DNA of 64,000 bases from Catonia carolina (taxonomy: Eukaryota > Arthropoda > Insecta > Hemiptera > Achilidae). Made by a program: the position numbers and the translations under genes. The notes under the pieces were generated by a model that was given only the letters and a program-made list of their open reading frames with translations, was not told the DNA's origin and made no database searches. Shown here piece by piece: positions 10,796-21,123 of this stretch (the first letter of the stretch is position 1; the number at the start of each line of letters is the position of its first letter). The stretch is taken from positions 106,628,969 to 106,692,968 of the forward strand of contig JAQMRL010000003.1 in the NCBI GenBank assembly GCA_035578175.1, read 5' to 3'.

Positions 10796-10812
10796 TGAGA
10801 CGCGTCGTCTCA
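10796..10812. other. Short perfect hairpin
   Basis: TGAGACG-CGT-CGTCTCA: a 7-bp perfect stem with a 3-nt loop, unusually GC-rich for this region, just after the tandem array. It may be a terminator-like or recombination-prone structure, or chance. Confidence 0.45.
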
Positions 10813-12534
10813 TGAAAGTGATTTTATTTAAATTAAAAACTTTTTTCATGTATTTTTTGTTTTGTTTTTGTGAATTTTCCGGTCATTGAATCAGCCCAGT
10901 TAGTCAGCTGATAGAAAGCCGTTTCGTTCGTTAAGTAACACCGGATGGGGTACAAGCACTGCTTGGTAACCTCGTTCAAATTAGTGATGGGACGAGTCAT
11001 AGGAGCCTGATACTTTGGAACAACCGCAATCGTATATTAGGAACAGGCCGAGTACTTGGCTAAGCAATTATTACATTTGCACTTAGCCTAAGTTAGACTA
11101 AGCATTAAGAACAACCGCAGGACACTACGACCGATTTCATTACTAAGACACTCGTTTGTTCCTTGTACTCGCGTGTATTCTGTCTGTAGTATCAGTCTCC
11201 TACAATTTGCTCTATCACTAGTTCCAATTAAATTTGAGTTCAGCGAGAATAATAATCTTTCTACACTCAGTTGGTATTATTTTTATATCAGTACTAAAGT
11301 ATCAGGTAGCCTACTTGTACCATTTCGTGTTCGTGCCAAGTTGTTCCAGAAACAGAAAAATCCTGTTCCGACCCAATACGAGTTCAAATCCATAAAAAAT
11401 AAATAAGACCACAGAAGAGCAACTAAAGGTGGTTGTTTTGAAAAAAAAACAAATTCCGGTATCTAAACAAAAGCTAAACAGGTTATTTATTTTAATAAAA
11501 TATTTTATTTTTTTACAGACTGGGCATGTAGTTATAAAATGTTTCCCTAGTTTTATTACTGCAGCCTACATTTTTTATTGTTTTTCTGTAATAAGTACAG
11601 TAGAAACCAATAAAAATAATTTTATGGTTAAGGTTTTATTCGGTAGGATAAATCGATTATACAGTTCATCTATTTCAAGTCGTTTTGAAGCAATTTCATG
11701 GAATAGAAAAATTTTTTTTATTAATAAGTATTGTGAATTTACGGATTACTGAATGTCATAAAAAATAAGTGTACAGGTGTAATGGAATTAGTTTTAGTGT
11801 CTTCAGAAATAAAATTTATCTCTTTTATTGATAATGATTATGGTAAGTAGAGATATTTATATTAAAATTGATATCGATTTTTATCGTTATTGTTGAAGAT
11901 TTTTGTCCACTAAATTAGAAAATAGCAATTTTTAGAAATTTTGATCACAGTTTTTGTTGAATAACAAAAAATAAAAGTAGGAATGGTTCTCCATTCAGAG
12001 TACATTTTCAAAATGGTAGTCTCCAAGGTAGCGTATAACATTTTGAGGATGCCCAAATAAAAGAATCATTCCGTTTAAAGAAAGTATTATTGTCATGTTA
12101 TGGGGTCGGTTGCAATATCTTTTCGATTTAATAAAAGTCAAGTTACGTGAAACAAGTCTCTTATCTCCGGTCTCCGGTCTCGTTTATTTAATTTATATTT
12201 TATAAAGAATTCAATTGAGAATTATAATGAAATTTTATATTGTGATGCGTTCCCTGGTAAATACAAAGAGAAAGAATATTTTTTACTTTACAAAGAGAGT
12301 GTAATGTAACCGAACAGAACAAACAGTATTATTATACTTCATTTTTTAATTTTTGTAAGTGATTTTTTATAACATTTATGTACTAGTAATAAAAATAATG
12401 CGCATCAATTTCTTATTTTTTCTAATATTTCTGGAAGGTCAAATTGATAATGAATTATATATATTAATGATAAATCATTTTACAATTCAATTAAACTTAC
12501 TGAAAAATACATTTAGTACAATTACTGCCAAGAA
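10813..12534. other. AT-rich DNA; possible hAT-like remnant
   Basis: An 11-bp perfect inverted repeat (CCTGATACTTT, 11006-11016 and 11296-11306) and the string GATGGGACGAG recall termini of hAT-type elements, but no complete ends are seen. A 107-codon frame at 11429-11752 resembles no known protein. Confidence 0.3.
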
Positions 12535-12600
12535 TCGCTAGCATATTTAACGTACAAACCAAACATTTTTGGTTTGATTCTCAGGTAAGACCTCGAAATA
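12535..12600 (+). mobile_element. SINE-A head, decayed
   Basis: CGCTAGCATATTTAACGTAC is followed 20-odd bases later by GGTTTGATTCTC, an RNA polymerase III B-box-like block, then GGTAAGACCTCGAA where complete SINE-A copies have the GCCAGGGTCT junction. Only the tRNA-like head can be aligned. Confidence 0.4.
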
Positions 12601-12810
12601 ATAATTCCACTTCTATTTAATTTACTTGTCAGATATATTTTTAAAAAATGGTTCAACAGGTATGGAAATGAGCAGTCCGTTATAAAGGATTCAGTGACGG
12701 AAGACGGAATAGCATTTATAAAAAAACGATCGATACCACTAATTGGAACAAAGGATCGAAGACGACCGACCTAAGATACGATAGGAAGATGACATCAATG
12801 GTAGATTTAA

Positions 12811-13148
12811 CTATAGTCCAGCCTCTGTTAGTTTGCTCCTAATGTAAACAAATAATGACGTCAATGAGCATGCGCATTATATCAAAATGTGTACACGCTG
12901 ATTAAAAAGTAACAACAAAATACTTTCAAAAGTATTCAAATACAAAATACTTTTAAAAGTATTTTTCTAAATGAAATTGTTAGGCCTACATCATATCATG
13001 ACTGATGTTTTAAGTACTTATAATTTAAAACATAGTTAACTTAATAGGAATACGACACCCGTAAAGTCGCAGACTCTAGCGTGCACCCTGTAGTAGGTGG
13101 CTTTTGTTTGTTGACAGTAGGAGCAAACTAAGAACGGCTGAACTGTAG
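12811..13148. mobile_element. MITE of about 338 bp with terminal inverted repeats of about 38 bp
   Basis: The left end CTATAGTCCAGCCTCTGTTA continues GTTTGCTCCTAATGTAAACA. The inverted right end reads CTACAGTTCAGCCGTTCTTA then GTTTGCTCCTACTGTCAACA. Agreement is about 31 of 39 positions. The interior contains AAATACTTT/AAAGTATT inverted blocks often seen in hAT-derived MITEs. No coding capacity; the target duplication is not clear. Confidence 0.75.
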
Positions 13149-13780
13149 ATACAAAACGCAAGAATAGAAATATTGAGTTCTGGAGGAAGCTATAAAAAGA
13201 TTTATTTCCTTACTTTGTGTGGTAATTTTTATCATAAATTATAGATCCCTGATAAATCATGTAAAACTAGATATTTTATAACATAATACTTGGGTTTCCT
13301 TTAAGTTTTCTATACCGGTAGAAACGTATTTTTGTTTATCATACATGGTCTCCTGAATATACAATTGTCTGTTGCCATTACTTTTTATTCGTTTTCCTCT
13401 TTTTCTTCTATTACAGGGACTGTCAGTATAGTAAAATATATTAAATGCGATGTAACATTTTTCTGTAATTAGCGTAAATTGTGAATCTATGCCATTTTGT
13501 CTGGCATGCTTCAATCTCATTCCACTGAAATAAGCAAGACATGTAGCCTATAGTCCTGTAATTAGAGTGTCAAGCGAAAATAATTTTAAATAATTGAATA
13601 AATACTTCAGGTTTTTATTTATAATCGTATTTTTTAAATTTAATTTTCTAGTTTTTTTATTAATAAAAGGATCTCCCTTGCATATTTTACACTTTACAAT
13701 TACCAAAACTATATACGTAATAACTCTATTTTCTTAGCATTTTTTTGTTTATTTTTAATTTATTCAAACTAAAAAGAACT
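13149..13780. other. AT-rich DNA, nothing recognised
   Basis: An 87-codon minus-strand frame at 13257-13520 resembles no known protein and has no supporting context. Confidence 0.4.
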
Positions 13781-13945
13781 GACCGCTTCCGTGGCGTAGA
13801 CTAGCGTGCTAGCATACAAACCGGAAGGTTCCGGGTTTGATTCCCGGCTAGGGCCTTTAAATTTTAACTCGTTAAAACCCACCGTTACAGTACCAAAACC
13901 TACAGTAGTCGCCAATAACTAAGGGTCGATGTGATTTTAAATAAT
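13781..13945 (+). mobile_element. SINE-A, near-complete copy
   Basis: The tRNA-derived head has a block A-like TGGCGTAGACTAGCGTGCTA and a block B GGTTTGATTCC inside GGTTCCGGGTTTGATTCCCG. The body reads AACCCACCGTTACAGT...GTCGCCAATAACTAAG and ends GATGTGATTTTAAATAA. The same head, body and GATGCGACTTTAAATAA end occur at 25.2 and 51.0 kb, which identifies a SINE rather than a tRNA gene. Transcription by RNA polymerase III is expected for the family. Confidence 0.85.
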
Positions 13946-15086
13946 CTAAAATATATATATTTATTTAGAAAGTTAAATATTAAAAAAAAATGTTGAAAAT
14001 TTGAATTTGTTAATTTATTCAACTCTTTTTTTATTTAATTTTCATTTCTAAATCTTGTGTTACACCCATTTTTTTAATTTTAACGATGCTATAATAGCCA
14101 TATAATATTGTATTTTAAATTTTGTATTTTAAACGGTTTGTTAATATGAAGATGTTCTACTGAAAGTATTTCCTTTCTGGTCAATTAAATTTTCATAAAC
14201 CTTTACAGTCTTAGAGAGACAGGTTGTGAATAAGAAGTTCCCGATAAAAATCAAAACGTATTTACGTGGGACATTAGGCTACATATGAACGTATTAATCT
14301 AATTTTGTTTTATTTAATATTAATCGGAACCAAAAATATAATATTCCTTGATGATAATGCATATTTCCTTAAAATTTATTTATCAATGAAAGTTTCAAAA
14401 CATATTATTTAGATAATGATTACATAACTTTCTCCTTAGATGACTTGGTACATACGAACATGTGAGAATGTGAAAAATTGTTCAGTTTAGTTGTTGATCT
14501 ATTTATTAAAAAAAAACAGATTGAATCATTTATTATACATGAAAATAATTCCGGATTCTTTAAAAAAGATAATTTCACCAAAACTTTCTTCTTTTATACA
14601 TATGTACACTACCACAATAATAAGATAAACTGAAGATTATTTCAAAATTTATAAAAGTATAATAAATACAACACAAAATAAAAGGACTAACAACAGCAGA
14701 ATCACTCTCTACTGGTTAGACAACAATGTGAATTAAATTCCATTAAATTAACTTTTAAAAAAATAATATAATAGAGATAGAAACAAAATTGTAACATACA
14801 TTTTTTGATGAATGACATTTTGTTATTAATGTTAGAGGAAAATTACGAAACAATGTAGTTAAGAAATAGGGTGTATAAAAAGAAATTTCAAAGCTATCGA
14901 ACCATTTAAAATATAAAATGGAATTAAAGCATCATTTTTTCAAAATTATCGTCAAATAATAAAAGTATTATTACCATTTCTTCAGGAAAACACAGATAAA
15001 ATCCATTTTAAATTAAGTTCATTAGGGATTAGAATATGGAATTGAAGTGTGAATCCTAACGGACTATATTACTATAGATAGTATGT
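13946..15086. other. AT-rich DNA, nothing recognised
   Basis: Very AT-rich with poly-A runs. No useful frames and no repeat matches seen. Confidence 0.45.
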
Positions 15087-16420
15087 AAAATGAAAGATGA
15101 AGCCTATGTTTGGAACCGCGTATCTCACCAATTAAAATCGTAAAAATTTCAGGTATAGTTACTCGAGTCAGGAGTTTGCCTTTGTTTGCAACGAGGGGTA
15201 AAGGGGGAAGCATCAGTGCGTATGCGCGACTGCTTTAATTTCAATACAACAAACACAACATCTTATACTATACTCAGGGAATTTTTACAGTATATTGCGG
15301 AACCTTTTGTAGGTTAACTGTACGAATATAACTGTTTTTTTCTGTAAATAGAAATATTTGTTTCTCGAAAACGTGGGTAGATTATTCAGTACTGAACGAA
15401 ATCTAATACGCAGTGTAATAAAATATTGTGAAGTATAGCTGAACAAAAATGCCTTTCCCTGCCTCTTAACAAAAGCCATGAGCGAGTAGCTAACTACCGT
15501 GATGTTTCTCTTTTTACAATTCGAAAAATAAAGAAAGAATTTAAGACGTGAATAGGCTATTCTTCAACAGTTTTGTTGACAACTGGTAAAAAAGGAAACG
15601 GTTAGGTATTAGATACTAGTGAGACTGATTTGCTGACACCGGTAACAACGATAGTAAAGAAGGCGATTCATTCGTAAAAAATCTTGTTCCAATGGAATAA
15701 GATAGCTGGTAATTACAGTAAATCAAACATATCAAGTCATGTAATTAAGGTATAGGCAATATTACAGGTCGCATTTATTTTTTATAAGGTGCATAAAGAA
15801 AACATTTTCTCGGAATAAACCACAGCTTACAAGATATGTAGAAACTGCACGGTAGTGAAATTTAAGAGTAATGTTTGACTGTTGAGGTTGGTAGCACTGT
15901 CAAATTTTTACTTCCCTTTCTCACTACCCATCCATACGCAAAAGGCAATCTCGTGACTTCAGAATATTTACGCTTGTTTTAAAGCTTGGGGTTTTGGTAT
16001 TGTATTCTTATAAATTAATTAAAGGGCTACAGCGTTCGTTCTAACTCGTTACATCTATCGGGAACGAAAATAACAATTTTTTATAATTGCTAATTTCTTT
16101 ACCCTTTGCACTAAAAGGCTGAATTTTAGCTGACATTATTAGAAAACATGCAGAAACACTCCTGTAAAACGCAATATTTTCATCTTAAACTTGATCGTGC
16201 TACATGTTCTGAAACATGGACTAATTAGAAAATGCGTTTAAAAAACGGGTACATATTTTGTCACCAAATCGCTAGAAAATGCCTAATACACTTCCGGGTT
16301 TCATAATTTATACGAGTAAAATAACAAAAAACGAAGCTTTAAAATGAGCCGTACTGAAATTTTCATGCTTTTTATTTGTTGAGATACGCGGTTCCAAACA
16401 TAGGCTTCATCTTTCATTTT
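15087..16420. mobile_element. 1.33-kb element with terminal inverted repeats of about 66 bp
   Basis: The left end (15087-15152) begins AAAATGAAAGATGAAGCCTA and continues TGTTTGGAACCGCGTATCTC. The right end (16354-16420) is its reverse complement, identical over the first 41 bases and then drifting until AAATTTCAG. A Tc1/IS630-type relic (15165-15960) lies inside, just beyond the left repeat. The remaining about 540 bp would suit a MITE that later received the relic; alternatively both form one composite element. No target-site duplication was identified. Confidence 0.8.
15165..15960 (+). pseudogene. Tc1/IS630-type transposon relic, copy 1
   Basis: The ends GAGTCAGGAGTTTGCCTTTG (left) and the inverted GAAGTCACGAGATTGCCTTT (right) form terminal inverted repeats. 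The interior aligns with 43588-44330. In the plus-strand frame through 15400-15540 one reads LIRSVIKYCE, then ERVANYRDVSLFTIRKIKKE and STVLLTTGKK. This resembles the N-terminal helix-turn-helix part of a Tc1/IS630-related transposase family common in insects (pattern VIKYCE..A, Y..VS..TIRKI, TPGKKR). Stops interrupt it and the catalytic region is absent, so it is a dead, internally deleted copy. The 64-codon minus-strand frame here is not coding. Confidence 0.65.
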
Positions 16421-16476
16421 TCATTGTCATAGTTCGCCTCTAGGTATAGTCATAGAGAATTAATATACTACACCAT

Positions 16477-16945
16477 GTAGTATAGTAGGGTGATCGGGAG
16501 ACTGCGGAGGGAGGAGACATCTGGAGATCAGCGGGATCGTCCTCTCCCACAGTAAATCAATCCTGTCCCGATCTCAGTTGGTAAGGTAGGCACACTAACT
16601 TCCTGAACTGGTGATGAAAGCGATGAATGAAAGTGAGAGAGTGAGTGTTGGTCAGTGACAGCGAGAGGGGAATTAGGTTACGGTTCCCTTCCACACCCCA
16701 CTGACAGTATGTACATTTTTTAACCCGACATTTCCCTTGTAGTATTATTTAAACAGTTTCGAGGAAGGTGAAGGGTTGTTTGCTGATGTCGGATCAAGGG
16801 GCCAGGCGGCGGGTTTTTGGTTGGTAGGCGGTTGCGGCCTCCTTGGGGCTGGACGAGGACGACTCATTTGATTACAACACTACTTCCCCCATCGTGAGGG
16901 AGTGGAGTGAACATGTGTTTTTCTCACCGCCTCGGATAAAAAATA
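16477..16945 (+). mobile_element. SINE-D, large GC-richer SINE-like repeat, copy 1
   Basis: Markedly GC-richer than its surroundings. It shares 16617-16935 with the inverted copy at 31722-32010: GTGAGAGAGTGAGTGTTGGT, TTCCCTTCCACACCCC, GGTTGGTAGGCGGTTGCGGC and CTGGACGAGGACGACTCA. In the other copy the block before CTTCCACACCCC is a clean GGTTCGATTCC box B; here it has decayed to GGTTACGGTTCC. About 140 bp upstream (16477-16616, with TCAGTTGGTAAGGTAGGCAC) is found only in this copy and may be an older head or flank. Confidence 0.7.
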
Positions 16946-19089
16946 TATATATATACTACCCCTTAAAACATCTGATTATGCTATGAACTCATTTTATTTG
17001 TTAATGATTAAATTATTTACATTTTAAATAAATGACGCGTTAAAATGTTTCCTAGTTAAAATATATTTAAAAATTGGAGAATGTTCAAATATTTTTGTTA
17101 CACCGTGTATTAAGTATAAACTAGGAAGCAGATCATCGGATGAATAGCACATGCCTCCATAAAGCCTTTACAGGAACATTAGTGACCATTGTCCATATAT
17201 AATTACTTTATATGTTGAGGTGAAAGCCTCCCCTTCACCCAAACTCTTTCATTTTCTATCTCGCTTGGTCATTTGTCCACATTATAAAATCGATGACAAA
17301 GGGAGTAACCCTAATAATAAGCTAAACGTTCGCTATTTATTTAGTGTAGATATATTGTTCGCATAATGTACTGTAATTTATCGAATGTGTCTTTTATGTT
17401 ATGATACAATAAAAGGTGCTACAAAACACACGTACCTCAGAGAAAGTTCCGCACTTAAATTCGTCAAATTCAATACATTTTAACACGCTTTAATTCTTTT
17501 ATATTATTTCCATAAACAATTTAATGCATAATAAAATAAGGGAAATGCTATTAAATTATTAGCGTGTTTTATTATATTCTTTTTATTATTTTCTTACACT
17601 TTCTACGCCCTGTTAATTATTCTATCTTCTTTAATTGACTTTTTAGTTTATGGTTCAATTTGTAATAGACCATAAAAAAGTAATAAAATATTTCCAAGTA
17701 ATAAATTAAAAAATTCTAAACGTTTTTATCCTTTTTATAAAATATATTGTAAGGTAGATTAATACAAAAGAAAACATTAAGTATTATGAGAGTTAAATAG
17801 ACAAAGAAATTATTGTCTTTATGTACAAGTAAAAGTCTTTTACACCGGCGCTTTGTACGAACGTACCTAATAAAATATAGGTTACCAACTAAAAATAATG
17901 TCTCGACCAAATTTTTTAAAAATATTCTAGATTACTATTTTTATAGAAAATTCCTTTGTCGTTTAACCAGAAAACCTCCGCTGGCTTTACTTCTCGACTT
18001 CTATGAAATTAAATTAAGTTAAGATTTAATTTAACCGTACTCATTGAAAACCAAATCACGCTGTACAAATAAAACCAATTAATACTGGAAACAGAAATTT
18101 AGTTAACATGATTATAAATCATCGGTGGAAAGAGAGAAATACAAATTGAGAATAACTTAATATGTTGTGATATGAAAAAGAAAGTAAAATCTCTAATTTT
18201 TTAACGTTTGCGTAACTTTCTATGAAGAAATTGGATGTGACATTATTTTTTGGATATCTGTCCTGTAAATAACATTCAAACTTTTTGAAAAAAGGAAAGA
18301 TTTAAGGACTATATCATATTTTAGGGCCGTACTGTATCGTACCTGATACCTGACTGCGTAGTACAATATATTGTATACAATGAATGGTAAAGTATTGATA
18401 GATAAAAGAACTAACTATCCCAAATGGCATTATATCAAACAATAAAAAAAAGATAACTTCATTTTATCGATTAAAAATTGTTTTCAAATTTACTTAAAAC
18501 TTACATATTACCATACAAATCTGTTACTTGAAAAGCTTTAAGCTTTCCAACTTTGAAAAAATTCTGATAAACAGTAAATACTTCGGTACAATACTATTGG
18601 TATAGATAAAACAGTACATATCCATAAAATATTTAATTGAAAACCTTACACATTGAAAGAAAAATCACGACTGTTCAAATAAATTCAAATTAATACTGGA
18701 CGTGACTTTTAAACACCTAAAGAGTTAAGGACATGTTTATGAACCCGGGATCTCCGTGTTGAATTTTCATTTTTATTTCGTAATGAGGTGATTGTTAATT
18801 CATTGTTTTTATTGTTAATAATGAAACTCATCTTAAAGTCACATCTACTGAGTGGTCTGGCTGTCTGGTAAGACAAAGTTCTATTGGAAATGCATTGCAT
18901 TTTTATTACATTATTAATTCGAGATATTCGCACCTTGTTATCGAATGTAAAAATCTTTTTACGTGAAAATCTTTGAAAGTAAAGTACAGATTTTAGGTTT
19001 TTGTGGAGAATGAAACCGATTTCACTTTTTTCTAGTACGTACTGAAAATTTTGGAAAATAGCTATACTTATTATTTTTTAATTTTAATT
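16946..19089. other. AT-rich DNA, nothing recognised
   Basis: It holds a short (AT)n run at 16945-16957, an isolated TTTTGTTACACCGTGTATTA resembling a mariner-type terminus near 17093 without a partner, and overlapping short frames at 17716-18022 that resemble no protein. Confidence 0.4.
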
Positions 19090-19192
19090 ATAGTCTCATC
19101 AACAGCTTGGTTATTAGTGATTACAGTGGCTTATCTAACTTTCATATTTTTTGACATAATTATTGCCAAACCCTGGCCGATAAGGCCGATAG
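19090..19192 (-). mobile_element. SINE-A, partial copy
   Basis: Plus-strand TAGTCTCATCAACAGCTTGG and TTAGTGATTACAGTGG correspond to the reverse complement of the SINE-A body and tail, and CCCTGGCCGATAAGG corresponds to the body-head junction. The tRNA-like head is missing beyond that point. It lies 53 bp from a second copy in the same orientation. Confidence 0.6.
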
Positions 19193-19244
19193 CGTTGACT
19201 TTTCATTTTTATTCCGTTATGTGATTGTTAATTTTGTAAGTTTA

Positions 19245-19411
19245 ATTTAAAATCGCATCGACAGCGTGGTCATTAGCGACTACTGCAAATTTTGGTTCTG
19301 TCACAGTGATTTTTAACGTATTTAAATTACCAGGCTCTAACTGATAATCGAACGAGGTACCTTTCGATGTGTAAGCTATTGCACTACTCACTACACTACG
19401 GAGGCGGTCGG
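19245..19411 (-). mobile_element. SINE-A, near-complete copy
   Basis: On the minus strand the head reads CCGCCTCCGTAGTGTAGTGA, followed by a B-box-like GGTACCTCGTTCGATTATCA, then the body and an end CGATGCGATTTTAAATT. Block B is changed relative to the consensus. The tail reaches 19245. Confidence 0.75.
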
Positions 19412-20514
19412 TGATTTTTAATTTATTGTTTTTATCTTTAATATGGAAATCATCTTCGCTGAGCGGAAGCTTTGGACTGTAACTTGGCTACGGTCGGTTA
19501 TTCGTCCATTATTACTACGTTCTGAAAATATTTAATACTCAATATAATCGTTAGCAACTATAGCAGTTGATGCGTATACTTCCTTTACCTTCTTTTTCAG
19601 CCTTTTTTTTAATGGGAACTGTACATTATTGACAGCTATATAATTGCTGTTTTTGCCGTAATTGTGACCTGAAGTGTATATGAGTTCGTTAGGAACTTTC
19701 AGTGGAAATTGCTCATGTGAAGCTGTCAGCTATTCACCATACGAAGTTGCTTATGAATGTAGAAATTGATGATGTGTAACTGCTGACAAAAGAAATATAT
19801 TATTTTATTAAAATTATTTAAAAAAAAAGAATAGACTACTTGTTTTACGGAAGATTTAAAATTACAATATAAATCATTGGTAAACAACTTAAAGTCACAA
19901 CCTGAAAATAAATCTGCGAAAAGATTTAAAACTAAGGCTGCGGCCTTTCTATCCATTCTTTGAAAAGTGGACGACAGATCAATCATATTGAAGAATGACA
20001 CTCGCATGAAATTTACACTATAAGCTGTCTCGTAAGACGATGTTGTATTGGAAATGCATTGCATTTTTATTACATTATTTATTTGAGATATTCGTACCTT
20101 GTTATCGAATGTAAATTTTGTAATACATTTTCATGTGTTGTGAATTTATGTATAATACATTTAAAGTGCATAGAAAATTTTTAAATTAGACTTTAATTAA
20201 TATCGGTTTATAATATTGAATATTTAAGGAAAACTGATTTAGTTAAGAATCCAGTAAAAATAATATCCAGTAAATCCAGTAAAAATCCAGTAAAAATGCC
20301 CGATAATCTAGAAGCTTTCAAATCCATAACCAAATTTACATTCCATTTTGAAAGATTGATAATTTTTAATCTAGTCTTCACTGTAAGATGAACTTATTAA
20401 TTTTCTGTACGAATAAACAAATCACCTTAGGTAGAAACGGAATGCTTTGTAGTTAATTAAGTGACATGTCACTTTTAAATCTATAATTTTTTGTTTATCT
20501 ATTTCTTATAGTAT
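19412..20514. other. AT-rich DNA with a short repeated block
   Basis: A segment around 20036-20115 (GGAAATGCATTGCATTTTTA, then TTCG.ACCTTGTTATCGAA) also occurs at 18885-18950 in the same orientation, with AAGACAAAGTT/AAGACGATGTT upstream. This is a diverged duplication of roughly 110 bp. The minus-strand frames at 18709-18933 and 19726-20064 both start in it (MQCISN..), and neither resembles a known protein. TCCAGTAAAAAT units repeat near 20255-20297. Confidence 0.5.
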
Positions 20515-20794
20515 AAATTAAATTTATCTATGCCTTACCTTTGGTTACCTTTTTAGTTTAAAAAACTTACGCGCGTTTCAGTGGTACCACCTTCTTCAGA
20601 GCAATATTAACTAAAATTAAAATATAACTAAGTTATATAATAGTTATGAGTTTTAATCGATATGACTGAATGGAAACACCAGCTAAATTTTAATTTTAGT
20701 TAATATTGCCCTGAAGAAGGTGGTATACCGAAACGCGCGTAAGTTTTTTAAACTAAAAAGGGAACCAAAGGTAAGGTAAAGATAAATTTAATTT
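20515..20794. repeat. Foldback element, arms of about 109 bp and loop of about 60 bp
   Basis: The left arm (20515-20623) and right arm (20685-20794) are reverse complements with few differences. Shared blocks include TTTAGTTTAAAAAACTTACG and ACGCGCGTTTC. The right arm reads CTGAAGAAGGTGGTATACCG then AAACGCGCGTAAG. The left arm read in reverse gives CTGAAGAAGGTGGTACCACT then GAAACGCGCGTAAG. RNA from it would form a long near-perfect hairpin. No coding capacity. Confidence 0.85.
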
Positions 20795-20870
20795 GTACTG
20801 TAATTTGTATTAAATGGTTGGCAGGATGCATTTCAAAAATTTGTTTTTCTATATCTATACACATTTTAAA

Positions 20871-21117
20871 CATCTCTCTTCCTGCTCCTCCTCCTCCCCT
20901 TTCCCTCACTCTTACTTTCTCCTACATCTCCTTTTCCTGCAATCGTCACTATTTTCTTCTTCTTCTTCTCCGTTTTCTCCTCCTCCCTACCATCCCCTGC
21001 CCCTGTTTCTCCTCCTTTATCTTCTCCTTATCCTGCTGTTCTCTTCCCTTTTTCTACTACTCTCCCCATTTTCCTCCTTTTTTCTTTTCTTGCTACAATT
21101 TTCTTTCTCTTCCTCCT
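20871..21117. repeat. Polypyrimidine tract of about 247 nt
   Basis: Almost continuous C and T on the plus strand with scattered single purines, mostly CTC, CTT and CCT triplets. Two overlapping 101-codon frames through it encode Ser/Leu/Phe/Pro-rich low-complexity peptides and are not genes. Such tracts can form triplex (H-) DNA, or may be an expanded LINE tail on the minus strand. Confidence 0.8.
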
Positions 21118-21123
21118 AGATAA

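Noticed and set aside
10983..11310. hAT-type element (GATGGGACGAG, CCTGATACTTT inverted repeat)
   Set aside because: No 8-bp target duplication, no matching terminal repeats and no transposase text. An 11-bp inverted repeat at this spacing is not enough.
11429..11752. 107-codon plus-strand frame
   Set aside because: No similarity that I recognise, composition as expected from AT-rich DNA, no homologous copy or splice context seen.
17093..17115. Mariner right terminus pairing with the left terminus at 7906
   Set aside because: The spacing would be 9 kb with unrelated elements between; there is no TA-flanked partner close by.
20688..20760. Hammerhead ribozyme in the foldback arm
   Set aside because: CTGAAGA and GAAA are present, but the helix II closing pair is off by one base and helices I and III do not close conventionally. 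Kept only as a speculative finding.
20814..21123. Two overlapping 101-codon frames
   Set aside because: They are translations of the polypyrimidine tract in two frames; low-complexity Ser/Leu/Pro/Phe.
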